From an uncultured candidate division Zixibacteria bacterium (GTDB lineage: Bacteria; Zixibacteria; MSB-5A5; GN15; FEB-12), in assembly GCA_913009765.1 (NCBI GenBank), contig CAJVYT010000043.1, forward strand, positions 1-16,494: a stretch of 16,494 bases of DNA, written 5' to 3'. Made by a program: the position numbers and the translations under genes. The notes under the pieces are model-generated. The model worked only from the letters and a program-made list of their open reading frames with translations. It was not told the origin of the DNA and searched no databases. Within the stretch, counting starts at the first letter, position 1; the number at the start of each line of letters is the position of its first letter. Positions 1 through 6,944 of this stretch are shown one piece after another.

Positions 1-183
1 CTGAGTGTGAGAGGGAGTATGGCGAATTATCATAGTGATACAATGGGAGCTTATCACGTTGCTGTGGTTTTTTTTTTTTTTTTTTGTCTTTTTTTGTTCG
101 TTTTTTTTTTTTTTTTTCAAGCAGAAGACGGCATACGAGATATATCAGTGTGACTGGAGTTCAGACGTGTGCTCTTCCGATCT
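1..183. other. Sequencing artefact: Illumina P7/TruSeq adapter with homopolymer and noise tail
   Basis: Positions 118-141 match the Illumina P7 flow-cell sequence (begins CAAGCAGAAGACGGC). They are followed by an 8-base index ATATCAGT at 142-149 and the TruSeq read-2 adapter at 150-183 (GTGACTGGAGTTC ... TTCCGATCT). In reverse complement the index reads ACTGATAT, which I recall as TruSeq index 25. Bases about 70-117 are long T runs broken by a few other bases, the reverse complement of the poly-A that appears when a read runs past the adapter end. Bases 1-69 would then be post-adapter noise. Genomic sequence therefore starts at about 184. Recognition is from memory of the adapter sequences, but the match is long and exact. 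Confidence 0.97.
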
Positions 184-244
184 CTAGGCGAACTTTCACT
201 CACTCGACTCGCAAAGACTGAATGGAGGGTTTTTCAACAAGCTC
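184..244. repeat. Truncated copy 1 of a small palindromic repeat element (MITE-like)
   Basis: From about 195 the sequence (TTCACTCACTCGACTCGC...) matches the right part of the long copy at 16120-16293. It ends in TCAACAAGCTC, one base different from the CAAGCCC terminus of the other copies. The stretch TAGGCGAA at 185-192 also matches the long copy (16179-16186), so this copy lacks the internal TGGCAATCTC hairpin. The left end is cut by the adapter, so the original length is unknown. The flank after the terminus begins TATG, as in the long copy. Confidence 0.75.
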
Positions 245-246
245 TA

Positions 247-268
247 TGGCATTGTATAATCAATGCCA
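247..268 (-). terminator. Candidate terminator hairpin after the hybrid kinase gene
   Basis: TGGCATTG (247-254) and CAATGCCA (261-268) form a perfect 8-bp stem with a TATAAT loop, 8 nt beyond the stop codon of the minus-strand kinase. There is no clear U tract after the stem on the minus strand, so this could be a weak terminator or an mRNA 3'-end stabilising hairpin. Confidence 0.4.
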
Positions 269-276
269 CTTATATA

Positions 277-3213
277 TTATGTTGTTAATACGGTAGTTTC
301 TTTGTCAAGCTCAGTTCTAACAGCAGCAGCAATAGTTGATTTGGTGAATGGTTTTTTGACAAAAGCACCAACGCCTAATTTTTGTGCTTCAACCACTCTC
401 TTAGATTCAGAAAAACCTGAAACAATGATGGCTTTTTGTTGAGGATTAGTTTCGAGAATTTGTCTGTATGTTTCGGTTCCATCTATTCCGGGTGACATGA
501 TCATATCAAGGATTATAATATCCTGGGGGGTTTCTTTTAGAAATTCAACAGCTTGTTCTCCACTTGTAACAGTATTGACTTTGTAGCCAAGTTTTTTTAG
601 AAGTTGTGTAGATACTTCTCGCTGGATATCATCATCATCAACAACTAAAACTTTTTCGGTGCCGATTTTTGATTGTTCTGTGTCTGTCTTTTCTGTTTCC
701 CCTTTGGAAATTGGAAAGTAGAGGTAGAACGACGTTCCAACACCGACTTTACTGTATAAGTCAAGATAGCCGTTATGATCTTTAATGACCGAATCAACAA
801 CGCTCATTCCAAGCCCTGATCCTGATTTTTTGCCAGCTGATTTTGTAGAAAAGAAAGGGTCAAGAATTTTCTGGATTATGTTATCAGGAATCCCGCATCC
901 GTTATCAGTCACAGTCAGCTTAACATATTCACCTTTGGGAACACGTCCAAACGCAATAGATGTATCATCGGCATAATAATTTTCGGTTTTAATAGTAATG
1001 ATTCCGTTATTTTGCATAGCATCTTGGGCATTTACCAAAAGATTAGTAAGCATCCGATGAATTTGGGCGGAGCCGCCTTTTATTTTCTTAAGACGTTCGG
1101 ATAGTTCTACATTACATTTTATCGTGTTTGTTCGAGATTCCATTTCTTTGACGGTATGTAGAATTATATGGTTTAGATTTATTACATCTTGATTGTAATG
1201 ACCTCTTCTTCCCATAGTGAGCAGATCTTGATTTATTTCAGAAATTTTTGTTGCAGCTTGTTCAATAGTATCAAGATATGACTGTGCCGGATGGTCTTGA
1301 GGAAGTTCTTCACGGATAAACTCGGGGTATGCCATTATTGGTGCCAAGAGATTATTAAAGTCGTGAGCAACCTGCCCGGCGATAATGCCTGCCATTTCAA
1401 GTCGTTCGGCTCTTGATTCTAATTCCTGCAGACGTTTGGTTTCTGATATGTCATTTTTAGCAACAATATAATTAACAATTTCACCATTTGAGTTAGATAT
1501 GGAGGAGAATACCGCATTTTCAGTAAATAAGGTCCCATCTTTTTTCTTGTTAATAATTTCACCATGCCATTGTTTGCCGCTTACAAGTGTTTTCCACATT
1601 TCCTTGTAAAAAGCATCATCATGCTGACCGCTTTTAAAAACTCTTGGATTTTGTCCTATTACTTCTTCAGAAGTAAAACCGGTAGATTTCTCAAAAGCCG
1701 GATTGACATATTGAATATTTCCCTTGGCGTCTGTAATCACAATTGTATCAGCAGCTTGTTCAATAGCTCTTGAAAGCAGAGCGTTAGATTCTTCGGCTTT
1801 TTTACGTTCGGTAATGTCTCTAATTGCGGTGACCCGGATATCGTTATATTTTGTTATTCTTGATTCAACTTCTATTGGAAACAGTGTCCCATCTTTTTTT
1901 CTTGCTTCTATTTCATAAGGTTTTGTATTATTTCTATTCATATTCTCTTTAATCATTGAGTGATATTTTTTCGGGATGGATAGTTCTATCATATTTTTAC
2001 CGATGATTTCTTCTTTTGAATAGCCGACCAACTTTAAGAGTGATTCGTTTATATCTATACACACACCTTTGTCGTGAATAAATATTCCTTCAAAAGTAAG
2101 ATTGGAAAGTTTTTTGGACCGTTCTTCGCTATCACGAACGGCTTTTTCTGCTTTTTTTCTTTCGGTAATGTCCATCATTAAAGATGCAACGCCTATTATT
2201 TTTTCGTTTTCATCTACTAATGGTGTGTTGTACCATTCACATGTAATAATTTTATTATCTTTTGTAACGTTTTCAAAAACAATTTGAATATTTTCTTTTT
2301 GATGTAGCAAATTATCCCACAGTTTATTGGCGATTTCTTTTTCCGATTTAGAAATTATTAGCTCTATTGCACATCGCCCAATAGATTCTTCACTTGTAAA
2401 CCCAAAAATTTTCTCGGCTGCTTTGTTCCATTCAGTGACATTAAAATTTAAGTCCCATTGTATAACTCCTAAAGGAGTCTGTTCGATATGTAAAGCAAAT
2501 TTTTGTTGTGATTGCCGTATCTGCCTGTTAGATTGTTTTCGCTGATAACGATATAGTATTATCCCAATAAGAATAATAAAAAATAAAGATGACAGAATTA
2601 AGATATATTTTGTTTTGTTAAACTGTTTAATATCTTTGAACATAGATTGTTCAATGGCGGTTTCCACATTATGGGATTGTGCTACTATATTGTAAAACAG
2701 ACTATTGAGTTGTTGTTCAATATCAGCTCCTGCTTGAGATTGCTCAGGGTGAGCAAGTTTTTCTTTGGCAAGAAGACTAAAAGTTCTTATTTTATCTAAA
2801 ACTTCTGATGTATTTTGTCGAAAAAGAGGTTCTTCAAGTGGTGTGTAGACCCATATATCTTTTTCTCCACCTTCAAGCATAGCTTGTGCATACCACTCTG
2901 CATTGTTAAGGTGATTATGTATGGTTCGTAAATTATCTTGCCTGTTTCCATTGATAAAATATTCAATTTCCAAATGAGCGAATGTCGCTTCGGTTTTGAT
3001 ATTATTTACCGCATCTATCAGAGGAGCATATTTTTTTGTTATTTGAGAGCTTGTTCTCATTCCAAACTGCATTGTAACAGCAATAAACAAAGCTATGACT
3101 CCAACCGACACCCATATTTTCCAATCATTTATGTACGAAGAAGATTTACTAGTTTCGTTTATGTTATTTTCAGTTATTGTTGTCATATCTTCAGATTTCT
3201 TATTACCAATCAT
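277..3213 (-). CDS. Membrane-bound hybrid sensor histidine kinase (3 PAS, HATPase, C-terminal receiver)
   Basis: A 978-residue hybrid kinase. Membrane segments lie at about 31-52 and 202-221 and enclose a roughly 150-residue, probably helical extracytoplasmic sensor region that I do not recognise. Three PAS domains follow (about 236-352, 362-470, 475-592), each ending in a DI(T/S)E(R/T)K-like linker. The phosphoacceptor is His617 in AHDFNN, a variant common in PAS hybrid kinases. The ATPase domain shows the N box around N728, DNGCGIP at about 770-776 and GSGLGMS at about 798-804. The C-terminal receiver (about 853-970) has the acidic pocket VVDDDD, phosphoacceptor Asp903 in ILDMIMSPGIDG, and the KKP lysine at about 953-955. 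It probably passes phosphate from His617 to Asp903; a downstream phosphotransfer partner is not in the window. No good ribosome-binding site precedes the first ATG, and Met10 (position 3186) is an alternative start. The signal sensed is unknown. It stands alone, divergent from the operon beginning at 4208. Confidence 0.93.
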   Translation of the reverse strand: MIGNKKSEDMTTITENNINETSKSSSYINDWKIWVSVGVIALFIAVTMQFGMRTSSQITKKYAPLIDAVNNIKTEATFAHLEIEYFINGNRQDNLRTIHNHLNNAEWYAQAMLEGGEKDIWVYTPLEEPLFRQNTSEVLDKIRTFSLLAKEKLAHPEQSQAGADIEQQLNSLFYNIVAQSHNVETAIEQSMFKDIKQFNKTKYILILSSLFFIILIGIILYRYQRKQSNRQIRQSQQKFALHIEQTPLGVIQWDLNFNVTEWNKAAEKIFGFTSEESIGRCAIELIISKSEKEIANKLWDNLLHQKENIQIVFENVTKDNKIITCEWYNTPLVDENEKIIGVASLMMDITERKKAEKAVRDSEERSKKLSNLTFEGIFIHDKGVCIDINESLLKLVGYSKEEIIGKNMIELSIPKKYHSMIKENMNRNNTKPYEIEARKKDGTLFPIEVESRITKYNDIRVTAIRDITERKKAEESNALLSRAIEQAADTIVITDAKGNIQYVNPAFEKSTGFTSEEVIGQNPRVFKSGQHDDAFYKEMWKTLVSGKQWHGEIINKKKDGTLFTENAVFSSISNSNGEIVNYIVAKNDISETKRLQELESRAERLEMAGIIAGQVAHDFNNLLAPIMAYPEFIREELPQDHPAQSYLDTIEQAATKISEINQDLLTMGRRGHYNQDVINLNHIILHTVKEMESRTNTIKCNVELSERLKKIKGGSAQIHRMLTNLLVNAQDAMQNNGIITIKTENYYADDTSIAFGRVPKGEYVKLTVTDNGCGIPDNIIQKILDPFFSTKSAGKKSGSGLGMSVVDSVIKDHNGYLDLYSKVGVGTSFYLYFPISKGETEKTDTEQSKIGTEKVLVVDDDDIQREVSTQLLKKLGYKVNTVTSGEQAVEFLKETPQDIIILDMIMSPGIDGTETYRQILETNPQQKAIIVSGFSESKRVVEAQKLGVGAFVKKPFTKSTIAAAVRTELDKETTVLTT

Positions 3214-3402
3214 TGGATGCTTATTTTACAGATTAGTTTAATAACCTTCTTTTTTAAAAAGAAAGTCATGTCTATTATTGTCGGCAGATTGAGCGAATAA
3301 TTTATGGAATATTAAGCTCTAATATGACAAATTGTAAGCTTTTGCTTTCAAGTCAAAGAGAGTTTTTTCCAATTTATCAAGCAATTTTTTTGTTGTAAAC
3401 TT

Positions 3403-3418
3403 CCCTCTTAAAAGAGGG
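3403..3418. repeat. Short palindromic repeat, CCCTCTT/AAGAGGG
   Basis: CCCTCTT (3403-3409) and AAGAGGG (3412-3418) form a 7-bp stem around AA. The same arms, with one more C/G pair, flank the repeat element at 3524-3583. This looks like an intact copy of the repeat into which that element inserted. Confidence 0.55.
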
Positions 3419-3513
3419 GAAATGACTTTTATAAAAACATAAAGACAGACAAAAAATATAATTGAATTATGTAGATTATATTCATATCAGATACAACTCT
3501 ACCGTTACTGACT

Positions 3514-3596
3514 CCCCTCTTGTGGGCTTGTTGAAAAAGTCAATTTTCCTGTCATTGCGAACGGAGGGTTTATCAACAAGCCCTTGTAAGAGGGGG
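3514..3596. repeat. CCCCTCTT/AAGAGGGG palindrome split by the 60-bp element
   Basis: Removing 3524-3583 and one copy of the TTGT duplication restores CCCCTCTTGTAAGAGGGG, an 8-bp stem around GT. This closely resembles the intact copy at 3403-3418, so the host site can be read from the window itself. Confidence 0.6.
3524..3583. mobile_element. Copy 2 of the MITE-like element (60 bp) with 4-bp target duplication
   Basis: The element starts GGGCTTGTTGA and ends TCAACAAGCCC, perfect 11-bp terminal inverted repeats. TTGT lies directly on both sides (3520-3523 and 3584-3587), as expected of a 4-bp target-site duplication. Compared with the 174-bp copy at 16120-16293, it keeps the left 43 bp up to GAACGGAG and continues at the right GGAGGGTTTATC. 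It is therefore an internal-deletion derivative whose junction is a GGAG direct repeat. It has no coding capacity; movement would need a transposase encoded elsewhere. Confidence 0.7.
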
Positions 3597-3770
3597 CGGG
3601 GGTGTTTGTATTTGTTTCAAAATGGGTTCGTTTCGCATATATAAGGAACCTAAGAACCCGTTTTTTCTCATTACTAGAGAGTTACGACGAAATGGCATTG
3701 CCTTGAAAAATGAGTTAAAGCCATTTTGGTTCATATCTTTTGTAGTGATTTTGTGTATACTTTTTTTCGT

Positions 3771-3826
3771 GCTGTCGGGTGTCTTGTCTGGCAGCCTTAT
3801 GATGGCAGCATCACAGGGATGCTGCC
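3771..3826. repeat. Twin GC-rich hairpins (REP/BIME-like)
   Basis: The first hairpin pairs GCTGTC (3771-3776) with GGCAGC (3790-3795) and can extend through wobble pairs. The second is a perfect 9-bp stem, GGCAGCATC (3804-3812) with GATGCTGCC (3818-3826), and an ACAGG loop. Both are much more GC-rich than their surroundings and share the GGCAGC arm. This looks like a dispersed intergenic repeat; no T tract follows, so a terminator role is less likely. Confidence 0.5.
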
Positions 3827-3988
3827 CTACATAAACTGATAAAAAAATTTACAATCATTAGCATTGATAGTGCGAATTTCGCATTCCTACGGTTTAATGT
3901 GGTAGAATACTACATTTCACTGTTGTAATTCGCCACACTGCTGTACTTGTTGTCGCACAGCAACCTACATCTCTTTTAGGGTTTGCAG

Positions 3989-4027
3989 TAAAATAATAGT
4001 GTAGACATATACTACAGTATTATTTTA
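3989..4027. repeat. Long AT-rich palindrome (16-bp arms, 15 of 16 paired)
   Basis: TAAAATAATAGTGTAG (3989-4004) pairs with CTACAGTATTATTTTA (4012-4027) around a 7-nt ACATATA loop, with one mismatch. It lies about 100 bp upstream of the candidate sigma-54 promoter. It could act as a bidirectional terminator insulating the operon, a cruciform-forming site, or a binding site for a dimeric regulator. No function is proven by sequence. Confidence 0.6.
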
Positions 4028-4105
4028 GCTATTTATATACAGTTGATATTTCCTACTAATGGGTTTCTGTAATATATAGTCTTGTAGGCGGTTACGATAT
4101 AATAG

Positions 4106-4121
4106 TCGTGATTAACCACGA
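4106..4121. promoter_or_regulatory. Dyad adjacent to the -24 element, possible operator
   Basis: TCGTGATTAACCACGA is palindromic at 14 of 16 positions and ends exactly where the -24 box begins. Activator sites for sigma-54 promoters usually lie about 100 bp or more upstream, so this position would suit a repressor or co-regulator as well as an activator. Confidence 0.35.
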
Positions 4122-4138
4122 TTGGCATGGATTGTGTT
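4122..4138 (+). promoter_or_regulatory. Candidate sigma-54 (-24/-12) promoter of the GcvH-like/ferredoxin/NrfD operon
   Basis: TTGGCATGGATTGTGTT carries TTGGCA at -24 and TG(T)T at -12 with the required spacing (GG, ten bases, then GT in place of the consensus GC). The -24 half is near perfect and the -12 half is weakened by GC to GT. Transcription would start near 4148. Encoding an NtrC-type sigma-54 activator just downstream (8722-10071) supports the assignment, but a chance match cannot be excluded. Confidence 0.45.
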
Positions 4139-4149
4139 ATAGAGAATAG

Positions 4150-4165
4150 TGTGAAAAGATTCACA
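4150..4165. promoter_or_regulatory. CRP/FNR-family-type dyad TGTGA-N6-TCACA
   Basis: TGTGAAAAGATTCACA is a perfect 6-bp inverted repeat with a 4-nt centre and matches the classical CRP core TGTGA-N6-TCACA. It sits at about +2 to +17 relative to the predicted sigma-54 start, 43 bp before the first ATG, so a bound regulator would more likely repress or block than activate. It could also simply fold as a small hairpin in the leader. No CRP/FNR gene is in the window. Confidence 0.4.
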
Positions 4166-4207
4166 AAAGACGTGTAAGTGATAACTTAAACTCAAAGGAG
4201 TCATAAA

Positions 4208-4885
4208 ATGGTCGCAATATTTGTTGTTTTAACGTTTATCGTCTTTATTGGCATCAGTTCTTTGCTTCAGAAGAAAGAAATTGAAGACAGTGTAGATGAT
4301 TTAGTTGTTTCTACAAAAAGAATCAGCCTCCCTTTTCCAAAAGGGTATTTTTTCTCACCTAACCACACGTGGTTAAGTTTGGAATCATCAGGGAATATAA
4401 CTATCGGAATTGATGAGCTTGTTCAACGATTTTTTGGTAAGATTAATTCCGTTAAGTTAAAAAATTCGGGGGACTATATAATGAAAGGAGAAGAACTTAT
4501 TGTATTCAACAAAGGGGATAAGAAAATAAGTCTCACATCGCCTGTCTCAGGTAAGATTGAATACGCAAATTTTGAAATTGATCAGGATCCGGATAAACTT
4601 ACCAATACTCCCTATCAAGAATGTTGGATGTATTCCGTGAAACCAACTCATCTTTCGGATGATATCAAGTCTTTTAAAATTGCCGAACAAGCTAAAACAT
4701 GGTTATCAAATGAGTTTAGCCGATTAAAAGATTTTGTATTAGCTCACCAAATGCAGCCGGCATTGAGTAATGTTACTTTATCAGACGGCGGTGCTCTTGT
4801 TGACGGTATAGCAGATTATCTTGATACTAAAGCAATAGGTGAATTTGAACAACAGTTTCTTATGAATATGAATGAGGATCTCTAA
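4208..4885 (+). CDS. Membrane-anchored GcvH-like protein lacking the lipoyl-lysine
   Basis: A 225-residue protein with an N-terminal membrane segment (about 2-20). The lysines just after it suggest the rest faces the cytoplasm. Residues about 50-147 resemble glycine-cleavage H protein: HTW at 53-55, TIGIDELVQRFFGKI, the hammerhead SPVSGKI at 111-117 and PYQECWMYSVKP at 135-146. Compared without gaps to the E. coli GcvH lipoyl loop as I remember it, the lipoyl-lysine falls on Asp104, with Lys105 and Lys106 next to it. Lipoylation is therefore doubtful. Residues about 150-225 are a helical extension with no assigned role. AAGGAG (4195-4200) lies 7 nt before the ATG. It is first of three tightly packed genes, so a structural or electron-transfer role with the ferredoxin/NrfD pair is likelier than glycine cleavage; no gcvP or gcvT is nearby. 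Function is inferred from context only. Confidence 0.85.
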   Translation: MVAIFVVLTFIVFIGISSLLQKKEIEDSVDDLVVSTKRISLPFPKGYFFSPNHTWLSLESSGNITIGIDELVQRFFGKINSVKLKNSGDYIMKGEELIVFNKGDKKISLTSPVSGKIEYANFEIDQDPDKLTNTPYQECWMYSVKPTHLSDDIKSFKIAEQAKTWLSNEFSRLKDFVLAHQMQPALSNVTLSDGGALVDGIADYLDTKAIGEFEQQFLMNMNEDL

Positions 4886-4886
4886 T

Positions 4887-5678
4887 ATGAACAACCGCAA
4901 AGCACTTTTAATAGACACAAATTTATGTGTAGGTTGTCAAGCGTGTGTTGAGGCTTGTAAGGAAGAGAATAATCAGCCTGATGTAGAGACATTTGATCTG
5001 TCGTCGACTTCCTATACTGCGGTAATAGACAAAGGTGATGTGTATCTTCGTCGAATGTGTATGCACTGTGAGGTGCCTACTTGTGTTTCGGTATGTCCGG
5101 TAGGTGCTTTACAGAAAACAGAATTGGGACCGGTAATCTATGATGCTGAAAAATGTATTGGATGCCGATATTGTATGCAGGCTTGTCCGTATGGTGTCCC
5201 AACGTATGAGTGGAATACTACAAATCCCAAAATACAGAAATGTACAATGTGCTATAGTCGTCAGAAAGTTGGCAAAATACCTGCATGTGCAGAAGCATGT
5301 CCAGCAGAAGCAACTATTTTTGGAGACAGAGATGAACTGTTAGCGGTGGCACGTAAACGAATGATTGATGAACCGGAAACATATGTCGATCATATTTTTG
5401 GTGAACACGAAGCAGGAGGTACTTCGGTTTTATTTATATCTTCAGTACCTTTTAAAGAACTTGGTTTTCCGATGAATTTGCCCGGCGAACCTCTTCCGGA
5501 TCTTACATGGAATGTAATATCAAAAATTCCACGATTTTCAGTTTTCTTTGGTTCTTTCTTATATGGCGTTTGGTGGGTTATTGACAGAAGGATGGAAATT
5601 GCTGATAAGGAGAACGATGTAGGAAATAAAGAGAATAAAATAGTTTGGAATCAAACACAACGGAAAGATCAGGTGTAG
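4887..5678 (+). CDS. Four-cluster [4Fe-4S] ferredoxin subunit, HybA/DmsB-like
   Basis: Sixteen cysteines in four groups mark an iron-sulfur electron-transfer subunit: C14/17/20/24, C58/61/66/70, C90/93/96/100 and C119/122/134/138, in the pattern typical of HybA/DmsB/NrfC proteins carrying four [4Fe-4S] clusters. Near the C terminus, about 217-232 (FSVFFGSFLYGVWWVI) is a probable membrane anchor of the kind seen in HybA. There is no twin-arginine signal, and the first cluster starts at residue 14, so it probably sits on the cytoplasmic side, unlike E. coli HybA. The start at 4887 (263 residues) is preferred because GAGGAT (4874-4879) precedes it and it lies 1 nt after the upstream stop. An in-frame ATG at 4872 would overlap the upstream gene and lacks a ribosome-binding site. 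It likely passes electrons between an unidentified partner and the membrane subunit encoded next. Confidence 0.93.
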   Translation: MNNRKALLIDTNLCVGCQACVEACKEENNQPDVETFDLSSTSYTAVIDKGDVYLRRMCMHCEVPTCVSVCPVGALQKTELGPVIYDAEKCIGCRYCMQACPYGVPTYEWNTTNPKIQKCTMCYSRQKVGKIPACAEACPAEATIFGDRDELLAVARKRMIDEPETYVDHIFGEHEAGGTSVLFISSVPFKELGFPMNLPGEPLPDLTWNVISKIPRFSVFFGSFLYGVWWVIDRRMEIADKENDVGNKENKIVWNQTQRKDQV

Positions 5679-5680
5679 AG

Positions 5681-6883
5681 ATGAAATTACCATTTAAAAT
5701 AACTTTCTGGAGAGTTTTATTTGCTATCATAATGTTAGCAGGATCCTATTCTATTTTTATTCGTTTTACTCAAGGCTTGGGAGCAGCCACAAATTTGAGT
5801 GATAAGTTTCCGTGGGGACTTTGGATTGGCTTTGATGTTGTTACCGGTGTTGGTTTGGCAGCCGGCGGATTTACTATTGCCGGTGCGGTTTATGTTCTGC
5901 ATTTAAAACAATTTTATCCGGTATTACGTCCTGCCATTCTTACAGCATTTTTAGGGTATGCCATTGTTATTGTAGGTTTGTTATTTGATATAGGTCACCC
6001 TTTAAGAATCTGGCATCCTATAATAATGGGAAATGAACATTCAGTTATGTTTGAAGTGGCAATGTGTGTTATGTTTTATACTTCTGTTTTGGCATTGGAA
6101 TTTAGTACTGTTGTTTTCGAGAGGCTTGGATGGAAAAAACTAAAAAAATGGGTTGGTAAGGCTATTGTGCCAATAGTAATTGTTGGTGTTATTTTATCAT
6201 TTTTACATCAATCATCACTTGGTTCGTTGTATTTGATTATGCCTTCAAGACTTTACCCATTATGGTATTCTCCGCTTCTTCCAGTCTTCTTTTTGATGTC
6301 AGCTATTACAACAGGATGTGCTATGGTTATTATTGAATCACATTTGAGCTTTCGTGCATTTGGACATCGATTAGAAAAACATATTTTACAGCATCTTGGT
6401 CGAGTAATACTCTTAGGTTTGGTGTTGTATCTTATTCTTAAGGTACAGGATTTTACTACTAGAGGAGTATGGAACATTATGTTTGAGCCTCGTATGGAAA
6501 CCTATGTCTTTTGGTTAGAAATGCTGCTTGGTTCAGTTATTCCGATAATATTGCTTTCCATAAAAAAGATAAGGCTTTCAACAAAAGGTTTATATATCTG
6601 TTCGGTTCTCACAATATCTGGTTTTTTGTTTAACCGGATAAATGTTTCTCTTACAGGTATACAAGCATTTTCCGGAGGTACTTATACACCTTCTTGGATG
6701 GAAGTTTCTGTTTCGTTATCACTTGTAAGCATAGCTATTTTCTTATTTGCTTTGGCAGTGAGATATCTTCCGGTATTCGGGAAGCCTCTCGTAGAGGAAA
6801 ATAAGAATAAAAGAATCGGAGCTGATAAAATTTCGGATGCAAAATCAGGTAGTGTTATTTCTGATTTTACACGGGTTCCTTAA
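5681..6883 (+). CDS. NrfD/HybB-family polytopic membrane subunit
   Basis: A 400-residue, very hydrophobic protein with roughly ten predicted membrane helices and a short polar C-terminal tail (about 365-400). The run HQSSLGSLYLIMPSRLYPLWYS (about 176-197) and FNRINVSLTGI (about 317-327) are features of the HybB branch of the NrfD family. These subunits exchange electrons with menaquinone and in some complexes contribute to charge translocation. The ATG at 5681 is chosen because it lies 2 nt after the ferredoxin stop with AGG upstream; an in-frame TTG at 5645 would overlap the ferredoxin gene. With the preceding ferredoxin it makes a quinone/ferredoxin electron-transfer pair. No molybdopterin, hydrogenase or cytochrome subunit is encoded beside it, so its electron donor or acceptor is unknown. 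Confidence 0.93.
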   Translation: MKLPFKITFWRVLFAIIMLAGSYSIFIRFTQGLGAATNLSDKFPWGLWIGFDVVTGVGLAAGGFTIAGAVYVLHLKQFYPVLRPAILTAFLGYAIVIVGLLFDIGHPLRIWHPIIMGNEHSVMFEVAMCVMFYTSVLALEFSTVVFERLGWKKLKKWVGKAIVPIVIVGVILSFLHQSSLGSLYLIMPSRLYPLWYSPLLPVFFLMSAITTGCAMVIIESHLSFRAFGHRLEKHILQHLGRVILLGLVLYLILKVQDFTTRGVWNIMFEPRMETYVFWLEMLLGSVIPIILLSIKKIRLSTKGLYICSVLTISGFLFNRINVSLTGIQAFSGGTYTPSWMEVSVSLSLVSIAIFLFALAVRYLPVFGKPLVEENKNKRIGADKISDAKSGSVISDFTRVP

Positions 6884-6944
6884 TAGGTATAGGAGTAATA
6901 TTGTAAATATTAATAGTACAAGTGTTACACAAAGATGAAGAAAT

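Larger units (their letters stand above)
3214..4207. other. 994-bp divergent intergenic region rich in repeats and dyads
   Basis: No convincing protein-coding gene lies between the divergent kinase (minus) and the GcvH-like gene (plus). The region holds, in order, a short palindromic repeat (3403-3418), a 60-bp copy of the MITE-like element inside a second copy of that palindrome (3514-3596), twin hairpins (3771-3826), a TGCGAATTTCGCA palindrome (3871-3883), an imperfect hairpin (3896-3916), a long AT-rich palindrome (3989-4027) and the candidate operon promoter region (4106-4165). The stretches 3214-3400 and 3600-3770 show only AT-rich sequence. Confidence 0.7.

Noticed and set aside
118..183. 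Mobile element end or CRISPR-like sequence at the left edge
   Set aside because: It is an exact match in order to Illumina P7, index and TruSeq adapter.
3684..3695. 12-bp match ACGACGAAATGG shared with 7078-7089
   Set aside because: Several 12-mers are expected to recur by chance in 16.5 kb, and the flanks do not match.
3622..3834. 70-codon open reading frame with one hydrophobic segment
   Set aside because: No ribosome-binding site, the hydrophobic stretch comes from T-rich DNA, and the C-terminal codons lie in the twin hairpin repeat. More likely chance than a gene.
4208..4885. Genuine glycine cleavage H protein
   Set aside because: It has an N-terminal membrane anchor, lacks the lipoyl-lysine, is nearly twice the usual length, and has no gcvT or gcvP neighbours.
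4872..4886. ATG at 4872 as start of the ferredoxin
   Set aside because: It overlaps the GcvH-like gene and has no ribosome-binding site; ATG 4887 has GAGGAT at a suitable distance.
5645..5680. TTG at 5645 as start of the NrfD-like gene
   Set aside because: It overlaps the ferredoxin gene by 34 bp; ATG 5681 fits the tight operon spacing and the usual N terminus of the family.
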